DNA of 64,000 nt from Serratia rhizosphaerae (GCF_009817885.1 NZ_CP041764.1:1922001-1986000), one strand, 5' to 3'. Counted from the stretch's first letter, positions 8,361-17,289 are shown. Numbers and translations are program-made. Notes: generated from the letters alone by a model not told the origin.

Positions 8361-9181
8361 AGATGAATAAATCCGTCATAAACATGGGTTGCCGGGCCGG
8401 TCATAAACAGCGGCGTGCCCGGCCCTTTCCAGCGTATATGCAGACTGCCGCCCGGCAGTTCCACATGCACCTCTTCTGACAGCAATTCCTGTTGAATCCC
8501 TACTGCCACGGCGGCGCAGGCGCCGCTGCCGCAAGCCTGCGTTTCACCGGCGCCGCGCTCGTAAACGCGCAGCTTGATATGCTCGCGGCTGACCACCTGC
8601 ATAAAGCCGATATTGGCGCGCTCCGGAAAACGTTCGTGGTTTTCCAGCACCGGGCCAAGCAGTTCCACTTTGGCGGTTTTTACATCATCCACCTGCAAAA
8701 CACAATGCGGGTTGCCCATCGACACCACGCCGGCCAGCACCGTGTGCTCGGCCGCCCGCATGATATAGGTCTTCTCCGCCTTGGCGGCGCGGAACGGCAC
8801 CGCCTGCGGTTCAAAGTTAGGCTCGCCCATATTGACGCATACCCGATCGTCGTCGGTCACGCTGAGCACCATGCGGCCGGTTTGGGTGCTGACGCGGATA
8901 TCGCGCTTATTGGTCAGCCCTTTCAACCGCACAAAACGGGCAAAGCAGCGCGCGCCGTTGCCGCACTGCGCCACTTCGCTGCCGTCGGCGTTGAAGATGC
9001 GATAATGGAAATCCAGTTCCGGATCGTAAGGCGGCTCCACCACCAGCATCTGGTCAAAACCGATGCCCAGATGCCGATCAGACAGCCGGCGAATCAGCTC
9101 CGGGGAAAAATAGACATTCTGTGTCACGGCATCGACCACCATAAAGTCGTTGCCCAGACCGTGCATTTTGGAGAACTGCAT
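8357..9181 (-). CDS. dapF: Diaminopimelate epimerase DapF
   Basis: DapF interconverts LL- and meso-diaminopimelate, supplying the peptidoglycan cross-linking residue and the lysine precursor. It is a cofactor-independent two-cysteine racemase. The start MQFSKMHGLGNDF gives 274 residues, equal to E. coli; a frame open 39 bases further upstream is not used. The catalytic cysteines are in AQCGNGARC (Cys73) and QACGSGAC (Cys217). The protein is almost identical to E. coli along its whole length. It heads the leftward dapF-yigA-xerC-yigB-uvrD run, 72 bases after the lipoprotein gene lptM. Confidence 0.98.
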   Translation of the reverse strand: MQFSKMHGLGNDFMVVDAVTQNVYFSPELIRRLSDRHLGIGFDQMLVVEPPYDPELDFHYRIFNADGSEVAQCGNGARCFARFVRLKGLTNKRDIRVSTQTGRMVLSVTDDDRVCVNMGEPNFEPQAVPFRAAKAEKTYIMRAAEHTVLAGVVSMGNPHCVLQVDDVKTAKVELLGPVLENHERFPERANIGFMQVVSREHIKLRVYERGAGETQACGSGACAAVAVGIQQELLSEEVHVELPGGSLHIRWKGPGTPLFMTGPATHVYDGFIHL

Positions 9182-9253
9182 ATCATACTCCGCTTTCTGG
9201 ACGCGCTCGCCGTCGGTCATTCACGACGACGCTCGCCTCCGCCGTGCAGCGCG

Positions 9254-9454
9254 TTATTCGGCGCTCATCGACGGTTTTTGCTGAGAGCCGGCGGCTTCCT
9301 GCTGATTTTTCTGCACTTGATCGCCGGTTTGTACCGGCTGCGCCGTTTTCTCGCCTTTCGCGTCATCAGGGAAGTACAGCGGGCCTTTCAGACCGCAACC
9401 AGAGAGACCGGCGACCAGAACCGCCAGCAGCGCATAGCGTAGTTGTTTTTTCAT
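9254..9454 (-). CDS. lptM: LptM (YifL), small outer-membrane lipoprotein
   Basis: This is a 66-residue lipoprotein. LptM binds the LptDE lipopolysaccharide translocon in the outer membrane and helps LptD mature its disulfides. The signal peptide MKKQLRYALLAVLVAGLSG is followed by a lipobox cysteine (Cys20) and the conserved GLKGPLYFP segment. The rest is a polar, low-complexity tail. I chose the ATG at 9454 because it starts the signal peptide; the open frame extends 22 codons upstream but without homology. It is divergent from cyaY and precedes dapF, as in E. coli. Confidence 0.93.
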   Translation of the reverse strand: MKKQLRYALLAVLVAGLSGCGLKGPLYFPDDAKGEKTAQPVQTGDQVQKNQQEAAGSQQKPSMSAE

Positions 9455-9581
9455 TTGCATTAATGCCTGTAATTTATGCGTCCGAGCCTGCCATAGCCAA
9501 AATAATCGGCGTTGCAGCAAGGCGGCAAGTATGAAGGGTATATAATCGCAGGTGGATCATGAAAAGCAATAGGAATCGAAT

Positions 9582-9902
9582 ATGAACGACAGTGAGTTTC
9601 ACCAGTTGGCCGACCAGCTGATGCAGGATATTGAACAAACGCTGGATAATTTTGACGGCGATGCGGACATCGATTACGAAACCAACGCCGGCGTGATGAC
9701 GCTGACCTTCGAGAACGGCAGTAAGATCGTCATTAACCGTCAGGAGCCGCTGCACCAGGTCTGGTTGGCGACCAAATCCGGCGGCTATCACTTCGACTAC
9801 CGCGACGGCGTTTGGCTGTGCGACCGCAGCGGCTGGTCATTCTCCCAACTGTTGAGCGAGGCGGCAACGCAGCAGGCCGGCGAGACGATCGAATTCGCCT
9901 GA
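9582..9902 (+). CDS. cyaY: CyaY, bacterial frataxin
   Basis: This is a 106-residue frataxin homologue, an iron-binding protein that modulates the IscS/IscU iron-sulfur cluster machinery. The acidic first helix (DQLMQDIEQTLDNFDGDADIDYE) and the core beta sheet with the conserved QEPLHQVWLATKSGGYHFDY stretch are evident. It has the standard length for the family. It is divergent from lptM and convergent with cyaA, with 37 bases between the stop codons. Confidence 0.97.
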   Translation: MNDSEFHQLADQLMQDIEQTLDNFDGDADIDYETNAGVMTLTFENGSKIVINRQEPLHQVWLATKSGGYHFDYRDGVWLCDRSGWSFSQLLSEAATQQAGETIEFA

Positions 9903-9939
9903 CCGTCATCACGGGTGCGAAGGAGCGCGCCTGACGTTA

Positions 9940-12495
9940 TCAGTGCAGTTGATATTGTTGCTTCAGCGGCTGCGCGGCGGCGCCGTCGCTGACGGTAACG
10001 CACAGGCTGGACAGTGCGTTGCTGCGAAACGGGATCACCTGTGTGCGATCGTCGATCTGCACGATCTGATAGAACTGCGGCAGGTTGAAGTTGATAAAGC
10101 TGGAGCCATAGGTGAAACGGTCGTGCGAGGAGGAGTAGAAACGGCTGACGTCGCGTACCAGTTCTTCCTTGCTGCCTTCGCAGTGGTGATACACCTCAAC
10201 GCGGTTCGACTCATCCAGAATGTAGATATTAAAGCCCTGATCGTCCTTGGCGTCCTCAAAGAAGAACTGAATAATCCCTTCGCTGGCGAAACCGTCCACT
10301 ACCGGCGGCAGATGCACCTGATCGGTTTCCACCTTGATCGACAGGCCGTGCAGCTTGTTGTTGGAGATCGCGCCGTAAAATTCCACCGCGTTTTCCAGCT
10401 TCTGCACCGAGACGCTCAGACGTTCGAAGAACAGGCCCCAGGTCTGGCCGGCCACGCGCACCGCCTTGAAGCGGCCCGGCTCCAGCCGCGTGCTGGACAG
10501 GCGCAGCTCGATGCATTCGGAGACCAGTTGCTGAATACGGGTGCGGATCAGCCCGCGCAGATGCTGACTGTAGCAGAACACTTCCACCGACTCCGGCGGC
10601 GACGCATCCTGGTGCATTTTGCCCAGAATGGTTTTCAGCGCTTCCAGCACTGACTGTTCACCGCTGAAATGCAGCGTACGCACTTCGTTCCACGAGTTGC
10701 GGTACAGCAGATCGATACTGCCGACCAGACACTGCTGCTGCTGGCCGAAGCTGAAGACGTCCAGCTTGCGGAAATCAAAGTGCACCACCTGATTGCGGAA
10801 GGCGGCGGTCGGGTCGTTTTCCAGATTGACGATAATCGCCAGATGGCGGATTTCACACGGGCTGTACAACGCTTTCGGCGTTGGCGCCGGCAGGCGCAGC
10901 GGGAAGCTGTGCGACACGTCGGCCACCAGCTCCTGCAGTTTTGCGCTGTCGCACAGGTTGGCGCTCTTGATATGCAGCCGGGTGCGCGACGTCAGCAGGC
11001 CGTTGAAATAGGCCCAGGCCACCAGCTTGTTCAGGTAGCGGTTATACTCCAGCGGCTGATGGCTGACGATGGAATCCATCGCCGGCGCCTGATTGTACAG
11101 GTACCAGCCGGTGCGGTTGGCGCGGCCAATCGGCACGTGGATAAAGGTGAGATCGCCTTCCGACAGGTCCGGCGAAATCTGCGGGTTCACCAGCGTCACC
11201 TTGCCCGGCAGCGCCTCAAAGGCGGCGTACAGCTTGCGCGTCAGCACGCCGATGTCCTGCGGGCTGGCGCTGACGCTGAGGTTGTTGCGGCGCGCAAAGC
11301 GGATCAGGTTGCGGTAGCTTTGCATCATCGCATCCAGCAGCTCGTTATGCGCCTCGCGCACCCGTTCGATCTTCCAGTTGGCGCGGTTATCCAGCATCGC
11401 CAGCCGTTCCTGGTCCCAGCCCCACTCGCTCACCAGTTGGCTGAGGATCTCCCGCCGCCAGCCGACGCTGGCCTGAGGATGGGACAGTTTTTCACACACT
11501 TTCAGGTAGAAGCAGCGGCGCACCAGATCGAGACGGGTGGTGTCGTTAATCTGCGTCAGATAGCGGGTGACGCGCTCCAGCATCATACAGTAGGCGTCCA
11601 GACCGAAGCAGACGATCTCGCCTGCATGCAGACGCTGTTTGATACTCGTCGCCAACAGCTGCGTGTTCGGGTATTCCCAGGAGTAGGCCTCCAGCAGCAG
11701 GGTCTTCAGCACCGCCTTGTACGGCGAGTCAATGCTCTTATACAGCTGCCACAGGCTGGCGCCAAAGTACTCTTCCGCCGACAGCGTGCCGAGCCCGCCG
11801 AGGTCTAACCACTCGTTCGGCGTCAGCGCGCCCTGCGCGTACAGCGACAGTACATATTCATCGTAATGCGCTTCTTCTTCGCACGGCACCATATTCCACA
11901 GGATGCGTTTGCCGGCCAGGCGCACCGCGGTGCGGTAAAACTCGTCCAGCAGCAAAATATGCTGCGTGGAGCCGCAGTCTTCGCCGCCCAGACTGCCGCT
12001 TTCGTTATGGCGGAAGCGGTTTTCGTCGATCAGGAAGAAGCTGACTTCCACGCCCATCGAGGCCGCCCACTTCTCCAGCAGGCTGCATTTTTGCTGCAGA
12101 CGATTGCGCTCTTCGTTATCAAGCCAGGATTGGTGACACACCCAGATATCCAGATCCGAACTGCAGCTCTGCCCGATCGAGGAGGTGCTGCCCATGGAGT
12201 AAACGCCGGTGATCGGCAGTTCGCCGCTGGCCAGCGTTTCTAACGGGCTGCCCCACTTGTCTTCCAGATCGTGCAGATAAGATTGTTGGTTTTCATCAGG
12301 CGTGTAGAGGCAGATGCCATGGGGAACGTTACCATTCAGGTAACCCGGCATCAGCGGGTGGTGGTGGTGCAGTAAGGTAGGCAGCAGACTGTATACCCGT
12401 TGAAAGGCAGGTTTCATGGCCGCCAGGGCGCGATCGACACGTAGTTGGTTGATCGCATCCAGTCTCTGCTTCAATGTCTCGATATAAAGGTACAA
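9940..12495 (-). CDS. cyaA: Class I adenylate cyclase CyaA
   Basis: CyaA makes cAMP from ATP for CRP-dependent control and is regulated by the glucose PTS. The 851 residues are near-collinear with the 848 of E. coli. The N-terminal catalytic half carries the nucleotidyltransferase-like GSTSSIGQSCSSDLDIWVC motif (about residues 100-120). The C-terminal half is the glucose-responsive regulatory domain, including SYRNLIRFARRNNLS and SSHDRFTYGSSFINFNLPQFYQ. The start codon is TTG, giving MYLYIETLKQRL exactly as in E. coli, where the weak start limits expression. A CRP site lies upstream (12592-12607). The extreme C terminus diverges from E. coli. Confidence 0.98.
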   Translation of the reverse strand: MYLYIETLKQRLDAINQLRVDRALAAMKPAFQRVYSLLPTLLHHHHPLMPGYLNGNVPHGICLYTPDENQQSYLHDLEDKWGSPLETLASGELPITGVYSMGSTSSIGQSCSSDLDIWVCHQSWLDNEERNRLQQKCSLLEKWAASMGVEVSFFLIDENRFRHNESGSLGGEDCGSTQHILLLDEFYRTAVRLAGKRILWNMVPCEEEAHYDEYVLSLYAQGALTPNEWLDLGGLGTLSAEEYFGASLWQLYKSIDSPYKAVLKTLLLEAYSWEYPNTQLLATSIKQRLHAGEIVCFGLDAYCMMLERVTRYLTQINDTTRLDLVRRCFYLKVCEKLSHPQASVGWRREILSQLVSEWGWDQERLAMLDNRANWKIERVREAHNELLDAMMQSYRNLIRFARRNNLSVSASPQDIGVLTRKLYAAFEALPGKVTLVNPQISPDLSEGDLTFIHVPIGRANRTGWYLYNQAPAMDSIVSHQPLEYNRYLNKLVAWAYFNGLLTSRTRLHIKSANLCDSAKLQELVADVSHSFPLRLPAPTPKALYSPCEIRHLAIIVNLENDPTAAFRNQVVHFDFRKLDVFSFGQQQQCLVGSIDLLYRNSWNEVRTLHFSGEQSVLEALKTILGKMHQDASPPESVEVFCYSQHLRGLIRTRIQQLVSECIELRLSSTRLEPGRFKAVRVAGQTWGLFFERLSVSVQKLENAVEFYGAISNNKLHGLSIKVETDQVHLPPVVDGFASEGIIQFFFEDAKDDQGFNIYILDESNRVEVYHHCEGSKEELVRDVSRFYSSSHDRFTYGSSFINFNLPQFYQIVQIDDRTQVIPFRSNALSSLCVTVSDGAAAQPLKQQYQLH

Positions 12496-12591
12496 GACGT
12501 CTCGCCTGATTATCCCGGTGCTTAGAAAAAAACCCGTATTCCATAAGCGTCGTTAAGTTAGGAAGAGTATTTGACGACTTATTGCTGGAAA

Positions 12592-12607
12592 CGTGATCAA
12601 TTTAACA
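12592..12607 (-). promoter_or_regulatory. CRP site of the cyaA promoter
   Basis: The minus strand reads TGTTAAATTGATCACG within a longer stretch (AGGTGTTAAATTGATCACGTT) that matches the known E. coli cyaA CRP operator almost base for base, as I recall it. It lies about 97 bases upstream of the cyaA TTG start and mediates feedback repression by cAMP-CRP in E. coli. Possible effects on divergent hemC are inference. Confidence 0.8.
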
Positions 12608-12752
12608 CCTTGCCGATTGACCGTAAAGGAAGTAACGCGACACACTTATTATCGCCTCACCCTAAACGGCGTATCCGCGGTGTTAACTGCCCAAAACACA
12701 TCACACGTCCTGTTGATTCCGTTGTCCTTTTCTGGCCCCCTTCCTTCTTGCA

Positions 12753-12781
12753 CTGACAGTTTTCGTCCTCAGTGGTAGGAT
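12753..12781 (+). promoter_or_regulatory. Predicted hemC operon promoter
   Basis: CTGACA (12753-12758), a 17-base spacer and TAGGAT (12776-12781) form a plausible sigma70 promoter about 30 bases before the hemC ATG. The start site would lie near 12788, giving a short leader. The match is moderate and not tested. Confidence 0.5.
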
Positions 12782-12811
12782 GGCTGGCGAAATATAAAAA
12801 CGGTAACAAGC

Positions 12812-13753
12812 ATGTTAGACAAAATTATTCGAATTGCCACCCGACAAAGCCCTCTGGCGCTCTGGCAGGCACACTATGTGCAGCAACGTCTGATGGACAG
12901 CCACCCCGGTCTGCAGGTGGAGCTGGTGCCGATGGTGACGCGCGGCGACATCATTCTGGATACGCCGCTGGCGAAAGTCGGCGGTAAGGGCTTGTTTGTC
13001 AAAGAACTTGAGCTGGCGCTGCTGGAAGGCCGCGCCGATATCGCCGTGCACTCGATGAAAGACGTGCCGGTAGAATTCCCGCAGGGGCTGGGTTTGGTGA
13101 CTATTTGCGAGCGTGACGATCCACGCGATGCATTTGTATCAAACCGTTTCGAATCTCTCGACCAACTGCCGCAGGGCAGCGTGGTTGGCACTTCCAGCCT
13201 GCGTCGCCAGTGTCAGCTGCGTCAGCGTCGTCCCGATCTGATCGTACGCGATCTGCGCGGCAACGTCGGCACCCGCCTGTCCAAACTGGATAACGGCGAG
13301 TATGACGCCATTATTCTGGCGGTCGCCGGCCTGAAGCGGCTGGGGCTGGAGCAGCGCATCCGCAGCGCGATGAGTCCGGAAGAATCCCTGCCGGCCGTCG
13401 GCCAGGGCGCCGTCGGCATCGAATGCCGGTTGGACGACGAGGTGACCCGCGCGCTGCTGGCGCCGCTGAACGATGAGGCGACCGCCCTGCGCGTCAGCGC
13501 CGAACGCGCCATGAACACCCGCCTGGAAGGCGGGTGTCAGGTGCCGATCGGCAGCTATGCCGAGCTGGACGGCGACACGCTGTGGCTACGCGCACTGGTC
13601 GGCGCGCCGGACGGCAGCCAGATGGTGCGCGGTGAACGCCGCGGTCCGTCGGCGCAGGCGCAGCAAATGGGCGTCTCGCTGGCGGAAGAGCTGCTGGCCA
13701 ACGGCGCCCGTGAAATCCTGCAGGACGTGTATCAGGGGAATCCGCCGGCATGA
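12812..13753 (+). CDS. hemC: Hydroxymethylbilane synthase HemC
   Basis: HemC (porphobilinogen deaminase) joins four porphobilinogens into hydroxymethylbilane using a dipyrromethane cofactor. The 313 residues are the family norm. The N terminus MLDKIIRIATRQSPLALWQ, the HSMKDVP segment, the arginine-rich SLRRQCQLRQRRPDL substrate region and the cofactor cysteine in EGGCQVPIGSY (near residue 242) are all present. It is the first gene of hemC-hemD-hemX-hemY and its stop overlaps hemD by four bases (ATGA). It is divergent from cyaA, as in E. coli. Confidence 0.98.
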   Translation: MLDKIIRIATRQSPLALWQAHYVQQRLMDSHPGLQVELVPMVTRGDIILDTPLAKVGGKGLFVKELELALLEGRADIAVHSMKDVPVEFPQGLGLVTICERDDPRDAFVSNRFESLDQLPQGSVVGTSSLRRQCQLRQRRPDLIVRDLRGNVGTRLSKLDNGEYDAIILAVAGLKRLGLEQRIRSAMSPEESLPAVGQGAVGIECRLDDEVTRALLAPLNDEATALRVSAERAMNTRLEGGCQVPIGSYAELDGDTLWLRALVGAPDGSQMVRGERRGPSAQAQQMGVSLAEELLANGAREILQDVYQGNPPA

Positions 13754-14490
13754 CGATTTTGGTAACCCGCCCTTCCCCGTCCGGGGAGCAACTGGTCAGC
13801 CGGCTGCGCGCGCTCGGCCGGGTTGCCTATCATGCCCCGCTGATCGATTTCGCTCCCGGCGCCGATCTGCCTCGCCTGGCGTCGGCGCTGCACAACCTGA
13901 ACGCCGGCGATTTGGTGTTCGTCCTGTCGCAGCACACGGTGAATTACGCCGATTCGGTGATGGGACGCGCGGACATCGCCTGGCCGGCCCAGCCCGCCTA
14001 TTACGCTATCGGGCGCACCACTGCGCTGGCGCTGCACCGCATCACCAGCCTGCCGGTGGACTATCCGCACGAGCGCGAAATCAGCGAAACGCTACTATTA
14101 TTACCCGCGCTGCAAAAACTGACGGGCAAGCAGGCGCTGATCCTGCGCGGCAACGGCGGACGCGAGCTGCTCGGCGAAACGCTGCGCGAGCGCGGCGCCA
14201 ACGTCAGCTATTATGAATGTTACCAGCGCAGTCCCGTCCATTACGACGGCGCGGAACAGAGCGCCCACTGGCAACGCGTGGGTATTGATACGCTGGTGGT
14301 CACCAGCGGTGAAATGTTACAACAGTTGTATACTTTAGTTCCTGATTACTACCGTTCTATATGGCTGCTGCGTTGCCGCCTGGTGGTGGTCAGCGAACGT
14401 CTGGCTACCCTGGCCCGGGAACTGGGCTGGAGCAGCATTCGGGTAGCTGAAAATGCCGATAATGACGCGCTGCTACGCGCGCTACAATAA
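13750..14490 (+). CDS. hemD: Uroporphyrinogen-III synthase HemD
   Basis: HemD closes hydroxymethylbilane to uroporphyrinogen III with inversion of ring D. The 246 residues match E. coli in length. The sequence is of the usual low-conservation HemD type, with the N-terminal start ILVTRPSPSGEQL, the conserved YAIGRTTALAL segment and a C-terminal VVTSGEMLQQLY region. Its four-base overlap with hemC implies coupled translation, which suits a pair whose shared intermediate is unstable. Confidence 0.95.
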   Translation: MTILVTRPSPSGEQLVSRLRALGRVAYHAPLIDFAPGADLPRLASALHNLNAGDLVFVLSQHTVNYADSVMGRADIAWPAQPAYYAIGRTTALALHRITSLPVDYPHEREISETLLLLPALQKLTGKQALILRGNGGRELLGETLRERGANVSYYECYQRSPVHYDGAEQSAHWQRVGIDTLVVTSGEMLQQLYTLVPDYYRSIWLLRCRLVVVSERLATLARELGWSSIRVAENADNDALLRALQ

Positions 14491-14513
14491 ACCTGACAAT
14501 GGGATGCGCCACT

Positions 14514-15641
14514 ATGACGGAACAAAATACCCCATCCGCACCGGTTGAAGAGAGCAACCAGGCGGTTGAGAGTCCCCAACAGCCAGAAACCGGCAGCCGT
14601 AAAAGTAAAAACAGCGGCCCGGTGCTCGGCGCGATCGCCATCGTGCTGGTTATTGCGCTGGCCGCCGGCGGTTACTACCACACGCACCGCCAAGCGCAGC
14701 AGCTGATTGCGGCAAACCAGTCCCTGCAGCAGCAGCTGGCGGATCTCAAGCAGAGCCAGCAGCAGGAAAAGAGCGCGCTGGAAGGGTTGCTGCAGCAGCA
14801 GGGGAAAACCCTCGACGCCGCTGACCGCGAACAGACCTCGCTGGCGCGTCAGCTCAGCGAACTGCAGGAAAAAGTCGCTACCATTTCCGGCAGCGACGCC
14901 AAAACCTGGCTGTTGGCGCAGGCCGACTTCCTGGTCAAAATGGCCGGCCGCAAGCTGTGGAGCGATCAGGACGTCACCACCGCCGCCACCCTGCTGAAAA
15001 GCGCCGACGCCAGCCTGGCGGATATGAACGATCCGAGCCTGATGAACGTGCGTCGCGCGATTACCGAAGATATCAGCGGGCTGTCCACCCTGTCCCAGGT
15101 CGATTTTGACGGCATCATTCTGAAAGTGAACCAGCTGTCCAACCAGGTCGATAACCTGCGCCTGGCGGATAACGACAGCGATGAAACGCCGATGGACGAA
15201 GACAATGGCGAACTGTCCGCCTCGCTGAGCGAATGGCGACAGAACCTGACCAAGTCCTGGCATAACTTTATGGCCAACTTTATTACCATCCGCCGCCGCG
15301 ACACCGGTGCCGAGCCGCTGCTGGCGCCGAATCAGGACATCTATCTGCGCGAAAATATCCGCTCCCGTCTGCTGGTCGCCGCCCAGGCGGTGCCGCGCCA
15401 TCAGAACGAGGTGTATAAGCAGTCGCTGGAAACCATCTCCACCTGGGTGCGCGCCTATTTCGATACCAGCGATCCGGCCACCAAAGCCTTCCTGGAAGAG
15501 CTGGACGGCCTGAGCCAGCAATCCGTGACGATGGACGTACCGGACCAGCTGAAGAGCCAGCCGCTGCTGGAAAAACTGATGCAGACCCGGGTACGCAATC
15601 TGCTGGCGCAAGGCGCTGCCGCCACTCACCAGGAGGGATAA
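14514..15641 (+). CDS. hemX: HemX, membrane protein of the haem operon
   Basis: This is a 375-residue HemX protein. It was once annotated as uroporphyrin-III C-methyltransferase, but that activity is not supported by its sequence. A Pro/Glu-rich N-terminal tail precedes one membrane helix (about residues 42-62, GPVLGAIAIVLVIALAAGGYY). A glutamine-rich coiled coil (about residues 65-125) and a periplasmic helical domain follow. I chose the ATG at 14514 because MTEQNT matches E. coli MTEQ; an ATG 15 bases upstream is possible. It lies between hemD and hemY and is probably cotranscribed with both. Confidence 0.93.
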   Translation: MTEQNTPSAPVEESNQAVESPQQPETGSRKSKNSGPVLGAIAIVLVIALAAGGYYHTHRQAQQLIAANQSLQQQLADLKQSQQQEKSALEGLLQQQGKTLDAADREQTSLARQLSELQEKVATISGSDAKTWLLAQADFLVKMAGRKLWSDQDVTTAATLLKSADASLADMNDPSLMNVRRAITEDISGLSTLSQVDFDGIILKVNQLSNQVDNLRLADNDSDETPMDEDNGELSASLSEWRQNLTKSWHNFMANFITIRRRDTGAEPLLAPNQDIYLRENIRSRLLVAAQAVPRHQNEVYKQSLETISTWVRAYFDTSDPATKAFLEELDGLSQQSVTMDVPDQLKSQPLLEKLMQTRVRNLLAQGAAATHQEG

Positions 15642-15644
15642 GCC

Positions 15645-16838
15645 ATGTTACGCGTGTTATTCCTGTTTCTGGTGCTGATCGCCAGCGTGGTGCTCGGACC
15701 GATGCTGGCCGGTCATCAGGGCTATGTCCTGATCCAGACCGACAACTACAACATTGAAACCAGCGTCACCGGCCTGGTGATCATGGGTATTTTGCTGTTT
15801 GTGGCACTGTTTATTATCGAATGGATCCTGCGCCGCATTTTCCGTACCGGCGCCCGCACCCGCGGCTGGTTCCTCGGCCGTAAACGCAGCCGCGCACGCG
15901 CGCAAACCAAAGCGGCACTGATTAAGCTGGCGGAAGGCGATCATAAACAGGTCGAACAGCTGCTGACGCGCAATGCCGACCACGCCGAACAGCCGGTAGT
16001 GAACTACCTGCTGGCGGCAGAAGCGGCGCAGCAGCGCGGCGACGAGTTCCGCACCAATCAGTATCTGGAGCGCGCCGCCGAAGCGGCAGACACCGATCAG
16101 CTGCCGGTCGACATTACCCGCGTACGCATTCAGCTGGCGCAGGGCGAAGTGCATGCCGCGCGCCACGGGGTCGATCGTCTGCTGAACCAGGCGCCGCGTC
16201 ATCCGGAAGTGCTGCGTCTGGCGGAGCAGGCCTACCTGCGCACCGGCGCTTACGCTTCCCTGCTGGAAATCCTGCCGTCGATGAGCAAAATCAAGCTGCA
16301 TGACGAGGAAAAACTGCAGGCGCTGCAGCAGCAGGCCTATCTCGGCCTGATGAATCAGGCAATGGCGGAGGAAGGCAGCGACGGCCTGAAACGCTGGTGG
16401 AAGAATCAAAGCCGCAAAGTACGCCATGAAGTGCCGCTGCAGATCGCCATGGTGGAGCACCTGATCGAATGCAACGATCATGAAATGGCGCAGGAGATCG
16501 TCCTCGACGGCCTGAAACGCCAGTATGACGAACGTCTGGTGCTGCTTATCCCGCGCATCAAATCCGGCAATCCGGAGCAGCTGGAGAAAGCGCTGCGTCA
16601 GCAGATCAAACAGCATGGCGCCACGCCGCTGCTTAACAGCACGCTGGGCCAGCTGCTGATGAAGCACGGCGAATGGCAACAGGCCAACGACGCCTTCAAG
16701 GAAGCCCTGAAGCAGCGTCCGGACGCCTATGACTATGCCTGGCTGGCCGACGTACTGGAAAAGCTGCACCGCTCCGAGGAGGCGGCGCAAATGCGCCGTG
16801 AAGGTCTGATGCTGACTCTGCGGCAAAACGGCGAATAA
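15645..16838 (+). CDS. hemY: HemY, TPR membrane protein of haem biosynthesis
   Basis: This is a 397-residue inner-membrane protein with two N-terminal membrane helices (about residues 3-24 and 40-62). A basic loop (RTRGWFLGRKRSRARAQT) and a cytoplasmic TPR-like helical domain follow. Enterobacterial HemY is linked to late haem biosynthesis, and its role is thought to be organisational. It is unrelated to the Bacillus protoporphyrinogen oxidase of the same name. It is the last gene of the operon, three bases after hemX, and is followed by a strong intrinsic terminator. Confidence 0.95.
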   Translation: MLRVLFLFLVLIASVVLGPMLAGHQGYVLIQTDNYNIETSVTGLVIMGILLFVALFIIEWILRRIFRTGARTRGWFLGRKRSRARAQTKAALIKLAEGDHKQVEQLLTRNADHAEQPVVNYLLAAEAAQQRGDEFRTNQYLERAAEAADTDQLPVDITRVRIQLAQGEVHAARHGVDRLLNQAPRHPEVLRLAEQAYLRTGAYASLLEILPSMSKIKLHDEEKLQALQQQAYLGLMNQAMAEEGSDGLKRWWKNQSRKVRHEVPLQIAMVEHLIECNDHEMAQEIVLDGLKRQYDERLVLLIPRIKSGNPEQLEKALRQQIKQHGATPLLNSTLGQLLMKHGEWQQANDAFKEALKQRPDAYDYAWLADVLEKLHRSEEAAQMRREGLMLTLRQNGE

Positions 16839-16860
16839 CGCCGGATAAACCGCTGACCAA

Positions 16861-16887
16861 AGCGTGGCTACGGCCACGCTTTTTTTT
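16861..16887 (+). terminator. Intrinsic terminator of the hemCDXY operon
   Basis: An 8-bp perfect stem (AGCGTGGC / GCCACGCT) with a four-base loop is followed directly by eight T residues, 22 bases after the hemY stop. This is a textbook rho-independent terminator. Confidence 0.92.
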
Positions 16888-16911
16888 CGCCCGCGTCCCT
16901 TTACGCGGCAA

Positions 16912-17038
16912 CATACCCTAAATAATTCAAGTTGCAGGAAGGCGGCAAGGGAAGGAATCCCGATGAGCTGACTCTGGTCAGTGATTCGGGTGACAGAGCG
17001 CGGCCAACGCACCTGCAGCTTGAAGTATGACGGGTATG
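16912..17038. repeat. 127-bp palindromic repeat, YPAL-like
   Basis: The two ends are imperfect inverted repeats of about 27 bases (CATACCC...TTCAAGTTGCAGG and its complement). The interior contains further complementarity. Short palindromic elements with such ATACCC/TTCAAG...GCAGG ends are widespread in Yersinia and Serratia intergenic regions and resemble the YPAL family or other non-autonomous MITE-like repeats. It carries no coding capacity. It sits precisely between the hemY terminator and the GlmZ terminator. The family name is from memory of the ends, not from a search. Confidence 0.7.
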
Positions 17039-17041
17039 GGC

Positions 17042-17262
17042 AAAAAAAAACACTTGCCGGTCCGGCAAGTGTATAAAGAAGCAATCAGGTCTAGGACAAC
17101 AGGGGTGGTGCCTCACTCAACGTTGTGCCCGCAGTGTGATGTCGGCGTCGCAAGCGAGGCTTTCATCGTTCTGGTGGGCAATAGGCACCCTAAATCGGCT
17201 CTGCATCATTCCCAGGGTTTATGAGGCCTAGGGCGAACATAAGAAGTGGAATGAGCATCTAC
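17042..17262 (-). ncRNA. glmZ: GlmZ small regulatory RNA
   Basis: This is an Hfq-dependent small RNA of about 221 bases. In E. coli GlmZ base-pairs with the glmS leader to activate glucosamine-6-phosphate synthase; it is destroyed by RNase E with the adaptor RapZ and protected by the decoy GlmY. The minus strand begins GTAGATGCTCATTCCA, close to the E. coli 5' end. It keeps the pairing region CACAACGTTGAGTGAGGCACC and ends in an 11-bp hairpin (17050-17072) followed by nine U residues. Position between hemY and the argX-hisR-leuT-proM tRNA operon is the same as in E. coli. A sigma54-type promoter lies directly upstream. Confidence 0.93.
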
Positions 17263-17273
17263 GCTATAGATAT

Positions 17274-17289
17274 TGCACTTCGCGTGCCA
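17274..17289 (-). promoter_or_regulatory. Sigma54 promoter of glmZ
   Basis: TGGCACGCGAAGTGCA on the minus strand differs from the -24/-12 consensus TGGCAC-N5-TTGCA by one base. The conserved GC places the start at the first bases of GlmZ (17262-17263). A weaker overlapping sigma70 promoter (TTGGCA, 16 bases, TATAGC) is possible. Sigma54 control of glmZ is reported for Yersinia but not E. coli. Confidence 0.75.
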
